Shown in pieces: positions 11,295 to 22,412 of a stretch of DNA of 64,000 nucleotides. Positions within the stretch are counted from its first letter, which is position 1. Each line of letters starts with the position of its first letter. The notes beneath the pieces are model-generated. The model saw nothing but the letters and a program-made list of their open reading frames with translations, was not told where the DNA came from and searched no databases. The position numbers were made by a program, and so were the translations under genes. The stretch is from assembly GCA_022496205.1 (NCBI GenBank), contig WTXD01000002.1, forward strand, positions 496,001 through 560,000. Direction: 5' to 3'. This stretch comes from Gloeopeniophorella convolvens. Its lineage: Eukaryota > Basidiomycota > Agaricomycetes > Russulales.

Positions 11295-12084
11295 AGAGGC
11301 GTGGTCTGGAGGGCTTGATCGGGCTACGGAGGATTAGAGCGGAACGTATCCGGACGAGCAGAAAAATAGGTGATGAGAAGTGTCCTTGAAAGTTGGGAGA
11401 AAGAAGAAAGGTAAAGTAAGAAGAAGGAAAGAGAAAGAAAGGGAAGAAAGGAGCGAAAGAAGAAACGCGGAGACTGTCGACCTGTCAAGTACTGGTCGAT
11501 TGAACAGACCAAGGCCGTGTAGCGAAGCGCGTCCGCCAGGCACGTCGAATCCAGGAACGGCTGCAGACGCAGATCGCACTCGGCACACCGCCGCTTCTCT
11601 GCTTCCACAGCCCCTCGGCGGCGCCCCTTTGCGGAAGCTTGTTGGAGACAACACAAAGCTAGACATGCGCTGGCGGCGTGCTGTGCAACCGACATCATAA
11701 ATTACTTGGATTGTATATATCAACGTCCGCACGATCCGCTCTAAACCCAATACGGCGCACACGCCATCAGCGCTGGCTGCTAACGTTCGCCCAGCGCCGG
11801 AACTCGTGATATACATGCGTAGCACAAGTGACGACGGTGATAATCAATACAACACGCCTCAGCACAGGTCAGCGCGCAGGTATTCGAGCGTATAAAGAAG
11901 GATGAACGTAGTCCAGGGTATCAACTTCCGAGGCGTCTTGTCTTCGTGTGATCAGATCTTCACAGTAAACATTTGCTGACCGACATGCTATCAGCACTGG
12001 ATCCGTATACATTATAAAATCTTGAACCTGTGAAACTCACCCTGCAAACACTGGCTTGAACCACCAGTTCGACCCACCAGGTTA
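11295..12084. other. Intergenic, purine-rich strand segment
   Basis: The region just upstream of the Ser/Thr-rich gene (about 11,390-11,470) is strongly purine-rich on the + strand (aag/gaa repeats), hence pyrimidine-rich on the coding strand, as is common in fungal promoters and 5' leaders. No gene is recognised in the rest. Confidence 0.45.
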
Positions 12085-12765
12085 CTACGCCCTTGTCGAT
12101 GTTCGTGTCGATGTGCTCTCGGCCACGGCACCACCATCTGACTCTGTGAGCTTTTTACTCGGGGGCTTTGGCTCTCGCGGAGCAGTGTTGCTGACGGCCT
12201 GGTCTCGCCGACCAACTCGCTTAACGATAGCCGCATCTCGGTGCGTCGTGTTGCCTCGCTTCCCGCCTACGGTTGCCTGGGTGGTCGGCTTATCTGTGCC
12301 TCGGTCCGGCTGCTTCTGGGAAACTCGTCTCCAAAACGACTTGCTCTTGTCGGCGACGTATTTTCCAAATGCCTCGAGAGGATCTTCCTCTTCTTGTGGG
12401 TTCAATGGATCCTCTTCGATGTCTTTCCATATGGGAGGCTGTCGGGGCACGGCTGGTGGCCGATTCGAACTGCGTCGATGTTGGAGCATTTGCGATCTCG
12501 CGGCAACACCAAGCGGGTAGTTCGACTTCCGATTTCTGCCCTCTATCTCGGGAAGAGGAGCAAACTTGACATTAAGGGTGGCCGAAATGCTGGGAAGGGA
12601 TATCGAGGAGCGTAAGACTCGCCCTTCAGATGGGGGATGTGAAGAGTTGTCGTCAGATAACGAAGGTGTCGAAGAACCAGACGACGGCAACTCTGCGACT
12701 TCCAAAGACATAGAGCGCGGCGCTGGAGGGGGAGTGGGCGGTAGCGGCCGAACAGCGTGAGTCAT
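12085..12765 (-). CDS. Hypothetical basic, low-complexity protein
   Basis: One open frame of 226 aa from a good ATG. The N-terminus is Pro/Ser-rich. The middle holds an apparently conserved block: NVKFAPLPEI, LGVAARSQML, IWKDIEEDPLNPQEEEDPLEAFGKYV and KSFWRRVS. The C-terminal third is basic and disordered. I do not recognise a domain. The alternation of a short acidic block and a KSFWRR basic block suggests a peptide-type interaction motif. A 3' extension through an intron starting at the stop codon (a GTAGTA donor overlaps it) cannot be ruled out. Confidence 0.6.
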   Translation of the reverse strand: MTHAVRPLPPTPPPAPRSMSLEVAELPSSGSSTPSLSDDNSSHPPSEGRVLRSSISLPSISATLNVKFAPLPEIEGRNRKSNYPLGVAARSQMLQHRRSSNRPPAVPRQPPIWKDIEEDPLNPQEEEDPLEAFGKYVADKSKSFWRRVSQKQPDRGTDKPTTQATVGGKRGNTTHRDAAIVKRVGRRDQAVSNTAPREPKPPSKKLTESDGGAVAESTSTRTSTRA

Positions 12766-13142
12766 TTTTTGTCGAACGAAAGAGATGGGGAGGGTGGAGA
12801 GCTACTTTAGGGGTCAGGTGTGGTGTCCAGTGAGGGAGAAAAACAATAAAGATAGGCGCAGAGAAATCGAAAGTGACGGAGAGGGAGGGGGTTGCACGGC
12901 CGGGACAGTGAAGATAAATTAGAGTGAGAGGAGCGACAGGGGAGGTGTTATGCTCATCGCCAAGGATGACAGCGAGACAGCTTGACAGTTACAGTTTGAT
13001 TGATAGCCGCATGTCCAAGTCTTGCCGTGAGTCCGGCCACTGTCCGGCCCGCCCGGGCATCGGAAGATCGTCGTACTCGTTTGCATCAGGCACATCATAT
13101 TCTCTAACTTGACTCCGTTGTCTATGCACGGGTCTTGTTTCC
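12766..13142. promoter_or_regulatory. Divergent promoter, hypothetical gene / IML1
   Basis: 377 bp separate two start codons that face away from each other. The left half is purine-rich on the + strand. No specific element was recognised. Confidence 0.4.
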
Positions 13143-16100
13143 ATGTCAATCTCGCGGCCCGAATCTCAGTACAGTCGCCGGCGCTCCAATACTGCGCAGT
13201 CCCTCTTCAGGAACCCTACTTCTCCACCTCTCGAGGTTGGCGCGTCCAAAATCCTTACCACATGGGTTCATGGCACGGGAGATTCAAGCCATGTCTTGCT
13301 CAATCATGCACACCTCCCAGGCGTTGCAGCTGGTGATCTTCTCCGCGTAACCCACAGCCAGCTTCATGACAAGTCCGGGTTCCTCTTTCTCGCTCCCGGA
13401 GAAGATACGTCTGTAAGGCCACAGCTTCAGGTCCGTGTCACTTGGCAATTCGGCACGTTCTAGTGTAACGCAACTATAGATATCGCTTCCGAAAGCTGTC
13501 GCCGAGGCTTTCGATATACGGAATAATGTCGAGGTCACCGTGACCAAAGTAATGTCCAGCTCACGAGCCGCTGTCTCCAGTCCATTCACGGCGCGGGGCA
13601 GGTTGACAAAACCCAGTGCCAAGCGGATTACGTTGAATTCATATTTCAAGATCAGTACCTGGGTAGGAATGACATGTGGAGATTAAGCGAACAGCTCGCG
13701 GGCCACTGCGTTCATATGGACCAGGAGATAACTTTCATAGGATCGGTTGCGGCCAAGGTGGATTCAATCTATGTGAAGGGACAAAAGGTAAGACACCATC
13801 AGTGTCGCCGTCCCATCAGCATCCCGAACGTGCCTCCCATAGGTTTCGAGCGCACTCGTGACGTCCACCACAAAGGCAATCTACCGCTCTCTATCGGCAA
13901 AAGTCACTATCTTCATTCAAGTTTGCCGTGAACTCTGGGAATTCTCTGGAGACGGCGAACGCTACAACGAGAAGATCGTCCACTCCTTTCTTCCCGAACT
14001 CTTCGCGAGATGGAAGCAGGCAGGCACGAACCACACTGTCACTATCGTGCTGATTTCACGCGTATTCTATGACCGCACCGAGGTCGACTATGCAGAGGGT
14101 CCCCTGCTCCAAGATGAGGACTCGCGGTGGCACAAGGATTTCTACAAGGTCATAACCGATCTGGAGGACATATACGATTGGCAACCCACCCTTGTCAGTC
14201 TGAAAGATTCCTTCTGGGCATTCCAACGAGACATACTTTTGACGCACCACTACCACCGAACTTGGCCAAACTCGCACAGTACGACAGGGCCACCGGAGGA
14301 AGTGCGTTTGGTTGGACAAATCTCGTTCGCGCATGATGGACCACTTCTAGAAGCACTCAATATGGCCCTTAACCCGAGCGAGACCCATTACATCGATCGA
14401 TCTCTTTCTCTGACTGGGTCCTCGACCATCGTCATCACTCCGGGGACGGGGTACTACCGCGTCTCTAAGCGGCTTCTACGGCTGACCACTACCCGCATGC
14501 TGGATCAAGGATTTGGAGTCGACCTTGTGTCTCTGGCGAAACCACCACTGCATCGCAGCCCCATCTTCTCATTCCGCGGTGTCGAGCCAGAGTCACTCAG
14601 GTCTGAAAAGCTCGGTCGTTATGGGTCCCGGGCGCTAGATCCGTTATGGGGTGGCGACGACACCGCTGCAGATTGCGTAGGCCGCGAGAAGAGAACATTT
14701 TGGTGGGAACCATTTTGGGTTGGTATCAGCTTCTGGGATAGGCAGATGGACCTGCCCCTGCGAGAAGATAGGTATGTATAGCATCGCTGTAGCGAAAGTA
14801 TCTTGTTTACAGTATTCTACAGGTTTGTGGCACGAGCCAAGATGCACGAGATCCAGATGCTCGGCCTTCTCGACCATGACGTGTTGTCCAGCATCGAAGT
14901 GCCGTACCTGCCAGAGCAATACGCATCTCTCCTGTCACCTGTGCAAGAAAACAGCTTTGATGCGTTCGTGGCGGCCAAACGCGAGGCAGACAAGTTCGAC
15001 ACCGATATCTTCGAGTTCAAGGACCGAGATACCAAGGCTCTCAGTAGCAATCGGACTTCAGGTGTCTCGTTCGCGGGCCCCACTCCGGCACCACCGTCTG
15101 TCAGGATTACAGACAAACGTCCTACACCGCAGCATCGTACCTCCCATCCATCAAGCAAAATCCACCGAATTGAAGAAAGTCCGCATCTCTCACAGAAGGA
15201 GCTGATATCAGAGAGCCTGAAGGACGACAAACGGTTATCCGTGGCCTCTCTTTCCGCTGCTTCCCTCAGCGGCATGAGTACCTCACCCTCTCAATCTTCG
15301 ATCCGTTCAACTCGCTCAGGTCGTTCCGATGCATCGTCGTCGTCTGCTCAAGGCAAGGGTGGTTCCCAAAGAGGCTCTACTTCCTTGTTGAGATCAAAGT
15401 TTGCGCCTTCGTGGTTGTTCAACCCTTTCCGGAGCGGACCAAGTCAAGCTGAGACGTCGAACGTCTCTGCATCGGGGGAGTCCACACCCATTCAGGGTTC
15501 GCACCGGGCCAGCAAGGCACTGCTACCGTCGTCCCCTACCACGATCAAAAGAGCGTCTCCCCTTCCCCCTCAGCCCCATGCTGTGAGCCCACTGACGATG
15601 GCCGTGAGCATCTCGCCGACACCTCGTCCAGTGCCCATCAAAGGCGTCACAAGTTCGCGCCGCTCCAGGGTGTATGAGGAGTCAGGACCCGTGACCCACG
15701 GCTCCCTCACTAAGCATTCGCAATCCCCGATGAACACACCCCCGCGTGACGAATCTTTGCTTGAAAAGCGACGTAGCATTGCCCTTGCAGGCAGCAGCGC
15801 ATTCCCCATCATCTCATCATCGCCGACCGTTCGCCCGACGCCGTCGGGCCCGCAAATCCCCATTTCGTACAACGAAGCATCCCTCGCTCGAAGATGGCAA
15901 CACATGTTCCCTCAGCCACTCTACAAGCACGACATCAAATGGAAGTCCATGGTGACCCCGGGCTGCCTCCCTCTCACGACGGAAGAGTTCCCGACGACTT
16001 CGGAGCTCGAGACGTCATACGACGTCTTCTCGTACGACTTTGTCGTCGACCCGCCGGAGACGCGTTCCTTCCTCGTGCGGCCCCCGACCGTGCAGTCGCA

Positions 16101-18291
16101 GAACCCAGACGAGGTGCGCCGCGAGTGGGCCCTCGTCGTCATGCGCGGCATGATCGCGCTGCGGCTCGCGCAGGGCTTCCAGATCGTGCTGCGGCCGGCG
16201 CACGCGCCCGAGCCAGACACGGAGCCCGACCCGCGCGCGCTGCGGCGCTCCAAGTCGTACATGTCCGACGAGGACGTGACGCCGCGCCCGAGCGGCGCTG
16301 CGGAGGCGCTCCGCGCGCAGGCGGAGCCCGTCTACTTGAGCATGAGCAACGAGATCCACCGGATATCGTACACGGGCGAGGCGATCCAGGTGCGGCGCTA
16401 CGTGCGGCGCATGCCGCCGACGCATCCCCTGCAGTACAAATGCCTGATATGGCCGAAGCTTGGCGTCGGGTACACGGAGCTCTGCCTGTCGTTTACGTAC
16501 CACGGGCTGGAGAACTATGGCTGGAACAGGTGAGTGCGCGCGCGCGGTGCGCGTCGTACTGTTGCATCGGGTCTCTAACGCCGCATGGGACGACAGGCTA
16601 GACATGCTCGTAGCCGGGTACGAGCAACAATTCAACGAGTCGCTACGATACTGGCGCACGCGCTTCGTGGTGATCCCCACGCTCGAGTCGCCCACGTACA
16701 GCAGCATCGGGCCCGGCAGCAGCGGTGACCGGCTAAACGAGGAGGAAATCCGCATCCTCGGGATCGAGAAGCTCATGGAGATGTTCTCGCGCGTGCGGTG
16801 GCAGCCGCCCGATGAGCGCGCGGCGGGGCCCGCGCCGTCGGTGCGCCTGCTCGTGACGGACGTCGGCCCCGCGGCGATGGTGCTCGATGATGGGCTGATG
16901 GCGCGGCTCGACGAGATCCACGCGGCGGGCCCATTACGGAAGAAGATGAAGAGCGAGCGCGATATTGCGGACATGAGCCTCGCGGCGATCGCGAAGGCGA
17001 TGCGGGAGGAGGACGGCGTGGCGATCAAGGAGCACCGGTGGCAGCGCCAGCGGTACCCGGACTCGTTCCTCGGGTTCGAGTTTGTGAGCTGGCTCGTGCG
17101 CGAGTTCCGCGACGTCTCGACGCGCGACCAGGCGACCGAGTGGGGCAACAGGCTGCAGGAGCAAGGCCTGTTCGAGCACTGCAAGGGCAGACACGGCTTC
17201 TTCGATGGGTAGGCGCCCCTCTCTTCGCATCTCGGGCCGAAGCTCAACATACATATTCTATGCATGCAGGCACTACTTTTACCAGCTCAAGGGCGAATTC
17301 GCGGTCGTATCGACGCCGAGAGGGGGCTGGTTTCGCTCCAAGGGGTTGACAGCATCGCAAACGCAGGCGGCAGCAGATGACGCGCCGCGATCGGGCTACT
17401 ATCCGTCGAGCGTGCCCAAGGTGCAGGTCAAGAAGCCGAAGAAGCGCATCATCCTAAGCCAGAGCATGGTCATCGACATGGACCCCAACAAGGTGCGTCC
17501 AGCGTGCCCCGGCGCGGCTCCGACTCGCGGCGTCGCGCCTGGCTTCTCCGTCACGTTCCCACGCACGCGGCTCACACCGGCTTCGGGCCGCAGAAGAGCG
17601 ACCAGGCCGAGGCGGTCATCCTGCAGCACGACCTGGTGCACAACCCCGCGACCATCTTCCACTTTGAGCTGCACTGGATCGGGACCGCGGCGCGGTGCAT
17701 CGAGGACATGCTGCGGCTGTGGACGCGCACGATCGAGCGCTACGGGCTCACGCTCGTCGAGGCGTACGTGACGCAGATCAGCGACATCGCGCAGCGCAAC
17801 CCGTTCCAGTCGTGCTTCCCCGTGCACCTCGCGGTGCCGCCGCCGTTCGTGCCGGACATGGAGCGCTGCGTGCCCGAGCACGCGCAGGGCGAGGCCGCGC
17901 GCTACTTTGAGTACGCGCTGCTGCGGCGCTTCGGCTTCGTGCTCGACATCGAGGCGGCGAACCTGTACCCCGCGCACGTCGACGCGGTCTACTCGTACCG
18001 CCGCGTGCCGTTCGCGCACTCGCAGTTCGTGCATCGCTCCGGCGTCGCGTTCGTGCAGGTGCTCGGGGCACGCAGGGCTTCCTCTTCCTTACGAACCGCC
18101 TGATGGGCTCCGGGCGCGTCGGCGCGAGCCCCGTGGGCGTGGGCAAGGCGCAGCGTCCTGCGGCCGCGGCGGAAGAGCTGCGGGTCAAGCTGCAGATGTT
18201 CTGCGCGGACAAGGAAGCGCTCCTGCGGTTCTACGACGAAGAACTCGCGCAGCTGCAGGTGATAGAGGAGCCGCCGCTGCTCTCGATCTAG
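13143..18291 (+). CDS. IML1: IML1/DEPDC5, GATOR1 (SEACIT) subunit, with a 1-nt frameshift near the 3' end
   Basis: Exons: 13143-13430, 13480-13548, 13602-13787, 13843-14771, 14823-16529, 16597-17208, 17270-17492 and 17594-18291. The product would be about 1570 aa if a missing base is allowed for. GATOR1 is the GAP complex for Rag/Gtr GTPases that restrains TORC1 at the vacuole. The N-terminal IML1 domain runs from about residue 120 (VEFIFQDQYLGRNDMWRL) through the von Willebrand-like part (VTIFIQVCRELWEF). A disordered Ser-rich linker covers about 530-830. The DEP domain (about 1205-1290) contains FLGFEFVSWLVREF and the sequence up to HYFYQLKGEF. Near the end the frame breaks in the G-run 18065-18068: the conserved frame GGTQGFLFLTNRLMG resumes only if one G is added. 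Read as is, the protein stops at 18103. Confidence 0.92.
18065..18068 (+). other. IML1: Frameshift site in IML1 (one G missing)
   Basis: The frame ending FVQVLG runs into ARRASS and a stop. The +1 frame carries the expected C-terminal sequence of about 75 residues to 18291. The last exon is 698 nt, one short of the length needed to keep phase. The only possible intron here would be 17 nt, too short for splicing. Confidence 0.8.
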
Positions 18292-18509
18292 GGTACTTGG
18301 CGTTGTCGGACCGGTGCGGTGATCCGTGATCGCAATCCAACACGTCGTGTAATTCGTCGTGTAAGTGAAGTAAGTAGATAGTGTAACACATTTCTGATGG
18401 ACGAGCAGAGTGCGGTGCGATAGTTCCACACTGAGGCGCCTGCGTTGCGCATGCCTGGCCGGCTATCAGGATGCGCGGGTGGCGGGGCCCGGTACCACTA
18501 AGCTGCGGG

Positions 18510-19349
18510 CTACGAGACATCGTGCGCGCTGACGATCATGTCGCGCCCATTGGGGCGCACCGAGCGTCTTTGCGGATCTCTGGACAGGGGCTTGCGCATA
18601 TCTAGATGGACATCGGGGTGCGGGGCAAAACAAAGGTGGTGCATCAGCGAGTGGATCAGAACGACACGGCACCCCGCGCGGGCGCGGGGACGCACCGAAC
18701 GCGTCCTCCTCGTCCTTGCCCCCCGGGCCGAGCCCGAGGCTGCCGTAGTACTCGCGCACGCGGCGGTAGACGCTGTAGCCGAGGCCCTCGTAGAGGTCGA
18801 GCGCGACGGCGTTGGTGCAGCGCATATAGAGGTCGACGAACAGCCCGCCGTACACCTCGTCCGAGACCGTCTCGAGGAAGGTGATCAGCCGGCGCGCGAG
18901 CGACAGCCGGCGGTACTCGGGCGCGACGGTCAGGGCGGTGACGTGGCCGTGGAAATCGGCGGGCGTGCCTTCGGCCTTGCCCAGAACTACGGAGTGCGCG
19001 GTGGGTCAGTCAGCGCGAGGGGTACGCGTGCGTGTGTGCGGGACGCACTGTAGCCCATGAGACGGCCGCTCGGGTGCTGCGCGGTGCTGCACATATCAGG
19101 CCAGCGGGCGAGGTAGTTGAAGTAGAAGCCGAGGCCATACTGCGCGAGGCGACAGCAGGGAGCTAGGTGAGTCGCGCGGTCGGAGGCGGCAGCGGGGCCA
19201 GGGAGACAGACGCACCGTTTCGGTCCAGATGTCGAGGTTGCTGGCACGACGGGTGAGGAGACGGGTCTGGGGCGGCGGAGCAGGGTGGGTACGCACATGT
19301 TGTTGAACTTGAAGAGGTCGTCTGCGCGGAAGGGGCGAATGATGCTCAT
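18510..19349 (-). CDS. NAA20: N-terminal acetyltransferase B catalytic subunit NAA20/Nat3
   Basis: Exons 19349-19297, 19240-19216, 19139-19049, 18986-18696 and 18601-18510 sum to 552 nt, 183 aa. NatB acetylates nascent proteins starting Met-Asp, Met-Glu, Met-Asn or Met-Gln on the ribosome, with auxiliary subunit NAA25. The sequence opens with the family hallmark MSIIRPFRADDLFKFNN, then NLDIWTETYGLGFYFNYLARWP. The acetyl-CoA loop region is VAPEYRRLSLARRL, followed by GGLFVDLYMRCTN and LYEGLGYSVYRRVREYY. The C-terminus DMRKPLSRD matches the family end. Exon 2 is only 25 nt. The gene is convergent with IML1, with 218 bp between stops. Confidence 0.93.
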
Positions 19350-19927
19350 TGCGGGCGCTGTGTGCTTGGTATATCCACTCGAGTGAGTCTGCTCGCGTCT
19401 CGGGCTGTGTGTTCGCTGGCGTGGGTCCTCCGACGGAGGTAATAGGCGCCGGCGCTGCGATGGCTGCTTCGAGGCGCGCTCGTCATCCCGCTGACGCACT
19501 CGGATCCCATCGGGATTGTCGCTCCACTCCACTTTCTTAGACGCTTCCCCAAACGCTTCCCCAACCCGTTTGATTCTTCTTCGTCTCGGGCCCGGGACAC
19601 ACGCACGTCATATCATGAAAATCGGCCGACGACACGCATCAGGCCATCGATGGATGCTATTACTCGCACACATTACAATCCAGGTGTAAGATAATGGCGA
19701 CTAGTCAGACTGTTGTAAAGAGAGTGTGGTGCTATTGTATATGTAATTCGACCGGTGGTAGTGGAGATTGCAGTACACAGCTAAGAGTGCGATATTTAAA
19801 TGAAACGAAAACAATTGCATGCGATGGAGACATTAATGCGTGAGAGACATGACTGAGAACGGAGACATGAGACAAAGCAGAAACAAGGACGAGATACAAG
19901 GGAACGTTGGAAACTCGGGACTCGGAT
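19350..19927. other. Intergenic, NAA20 promoter and cyclin 3' flank
   Basis: 578 bp without a recognised exon. The left part lies upstream of the minus-strand NAA20 gene and must hold its promoter. The right part is A/T-richer and probably the 3' UTR of the cyclin gene. Confidence 0.4.
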
Positions 19928-21014
19928 CTACGCGTACACCTGTGTTGAAGGTTGTGCCGCGAAAGGCGGAAGCAGCTGGCACCGCCCCTGGTGCGCAGCG
20001 CCCTGAGACAGCGCTTGTGATTCGCCACTAGATGAAGACGCAGACGAGTGCGAAAAGGCGCGCGGGAAGGGGAACGACCGGAGAAGGCGGAGCGTAGAGG
20101 AGCTGTGTGAGTGCCTCTTTTCGGGTCGTGGTTGGGATACGTGCGCGGGTGCGGGTGCGACCGGGTATGCCTCGCGGTGATGGTGGTGGCGCTCTGCCTT
20201 GGAATGATGATCCACTTCCATGGAACCCTCCGTGGCGGACGCGGGTGTGCGAGGAGAGAAGGAAGCCTCGGTGGATGAGGGGGAGCTGGCACTGGAGTAG
20301 TCGAGGTGCGGAAGAGTTTTCGAGGGGGTGCCGTGAGTGAAGCGGTGCGAGGGCGAGACCAATGACATGACGGCGTCGTGGTGTGCCATGATGTCGTCGT
20401 CAGAGATGCTGAGCTCAAAGTCGAGAACGTCGAGGAACTCGCGCTCGATCCGGCCAATGTCGCGCTTGCCAAAGACACCGGTGCAGACAGCCCAGTGGAC
20501 GTTTTTCAGCGAAGAGTCATTTAGGTACTAGAGGGGGCGAGTCAGGATCGCCGATCTAGTATGATAGCAGATGAAATGCTCACTTTGCTGGCGACGATGA
20601 TCGCGCCAAGGAAGACACGTTCGTTGGCCCATTCCTCGAGGGCGATATGAAGGTGAGGCTTTGCCCTGTTCAGGTAGACAAGGGAAGCCAATACGACGGG
20701 CACTTCGACTTCGGCCCGGGTGAGGACGTTGTTCACCATCGTGGCGAATGCAGATCCCTCTGTATGGCGGGAGAGGGCGCGGCCGCGGCCCGAGTGTGAT
20801 GGGCGGCCAAGAGCATAATCTACCGTGTCGACGACAGAGTCGACGAGGTACTCTAAAATGAAGCCATTGGGGTCAGAGAAGCAGGCGGGAGCAGGAATGG
20901 GAAGAGCTTACCAATGATAGGGCGAGAAAGCTTCTGCTCAACAAGCTCGAGGAGGGCCGGAGAGTGTGTGGAGGCCTCGACGAGGCTGGCCTTGTGGATT
21001 GGCGAACGGGACAT
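19928..21014 (-). CDS. Pho85-type (PCL1/2-like) cyclin
   Basis: Exons 21014-20912, 20852-20584 and 20527-19928 sum to 972 nt, 323 aa. The cyclin box lies at about residues 60-180 and contains VEVPVVLASLVYLNR, ANERVFLGAIIVASKYLNDSSL and NVHWA. It ends with FLDVLDFELSISDDD, typical of fungal Pcl cyclins that activate the CDK Pho85 in G1, polarity and nutrient control. The C-terminal 140 residues are disordered, His- and Ser-rich. Both introns are 56-59 nt. The exact Pcl subclass (Pcl1/2/9 versus Pcl5) is not settled by eye. Confidence 0.88.
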
Positions 21015-22412
21015 TGTTGGTTCGGGAGGAGGGATGTTGAAGGGGAGGCGGAGGCGGAGAGGGGACGGGAGTTGTAAGGAGGCATGGTTGGATGGGGGGA
21101 TATTATATAGCGCAGTCGGAGGAGAGGACGGTCGGGAGAGGAGAGGACAGATTTGTCACGGGTGATCTGGATATGGAGATCTGGGTGTCGGAAAAGCGAT
21201 GGGCTTGGATGCTGACGCCGACCGCCGGCCAGTCAGACTCACTCCCACGGCGTCTAAGTGACCTACACGGCCGCGGTGCCACGCCTCCGACCCGGCCAAG
21301 CCCGCCGCTCCCGCCTTTCCCGTTTCGAATCTCCGCGATGGTGTTTCGTCTCATCCAACATGACACAACAACCCGGGCTCGATTCATATCCCATCGCAAA
21401 TCTCCTGCCTCCTCTCCACCGTGCCACAATCCACGCGTAATCCGACGCTCTCTCCCCTTCCCCATTTGCCCTTCCATTAGATGCCCATCCCTCACCCTCG
21501 TACCCCCGCAGCCTAATCGCCCCTGACGACTGATGCGCAGCCTAAAGTCATAGCCCCATCCCGACCCGCAGTATCCCGCAGTCCCTTTAATATTATTGCT
21601 ATTATCGCCCCATTGTTCTCGCCCGCCTGTTGTGCGATTCTATCCTGATATATATCGTGCGATGCACCTGCCCTTGTGCCATCGCGTCTAATCGCGCCAC
21701 GTCTTTCTCTGTCCTTTCCATCACCCGATTTGGGGAATTGGCAGCGCCTCGATTTGTCAGCCGCGCTTGCAAAGCCCTTCCAGTGCCTTCTTTGACCCGA
21801 CGAGCACGTACGCGCAATATGACACGATGACTGAGGTGGCCCTTATTCATCCCTTGGCCGATCCGTATAAGCCTCTGTACCCACATTCGTTACTGCTCGA
21901 GTCACTACACATCATTTCAATTGACCCGTTCGAGCAACATCTTTGCGGCCAATGTTTAGGCGAGTGGGCCAGGCGGCACCCACAACCCAAATTCCACCAA
22001 ATAAGCAAGAAGGACTCCGCGGCACAACTGGCCCACACTCGACGGCCCCAAAGGCTATTTGCATTATGGCTTCGGCGGCCACCCATGCCGTGCCACTCAA
22101 GCGACATCTTCGCAGACTGATATGCGCACAAAATCAATCATACAGTCCCTATCAATCCCTATCCCACAAAAGCCTTGATTCCGGTAAGCGAACGAACAAT
22201 AGAAAGCACGTGTACAACAAGTCTGCAAAAGCGAACAGAAAGTCATCATCGCGGAAATATGCTTTGAAAATCACTGCCTCCGAAGTCGGTTCTCCACCGA
22301 AGGACATCGATCCCAGGTCGTTTGCACAGGAACCGCGCGGCAGCCCTGAGAAGCTCTGATACCGAGTCACCCGCAGCGGGCGCTTACGTATCCGCCGCTA
22401 CCGCGCCCACTT
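21015..22412. other. Intergenic, cyclin promoter side
   Basis: About 1.4 kb between the cyclin start and the 3' end of the AT-hook gene. The first 500 bp are GC-rich and pyrimidine-rich on the + strand and probably hold the cyclin promoter and 5' leader. Short open frames around 21,750-22,360 have no recognisable protein features. Confidence 0.45.

Noticed and set aside
16015..17265. Long minus-strand open frame (416 codons) inside IML1
   Set aside because: It is antisense to a well-supported gene in a region of very high third-position G/C, where stop codons are rare on both strands. Its translation is Arg/Ser/Ala-rich with no domain.
18057..18073. Possible 17-nt intron repairing the IML1 frame
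   Set aside because: It has GT and AG ends but is far below the minimum workable intron length, and removing it would delete conserved VLGGTQ residues.
19732..20478. Minus-strand 248-codon frame over the cyclin C-terminus
   Set aside because: It is a frame shadow of the cyclin's last exon; the cyclin box continues in the other frame through correct splice sites.
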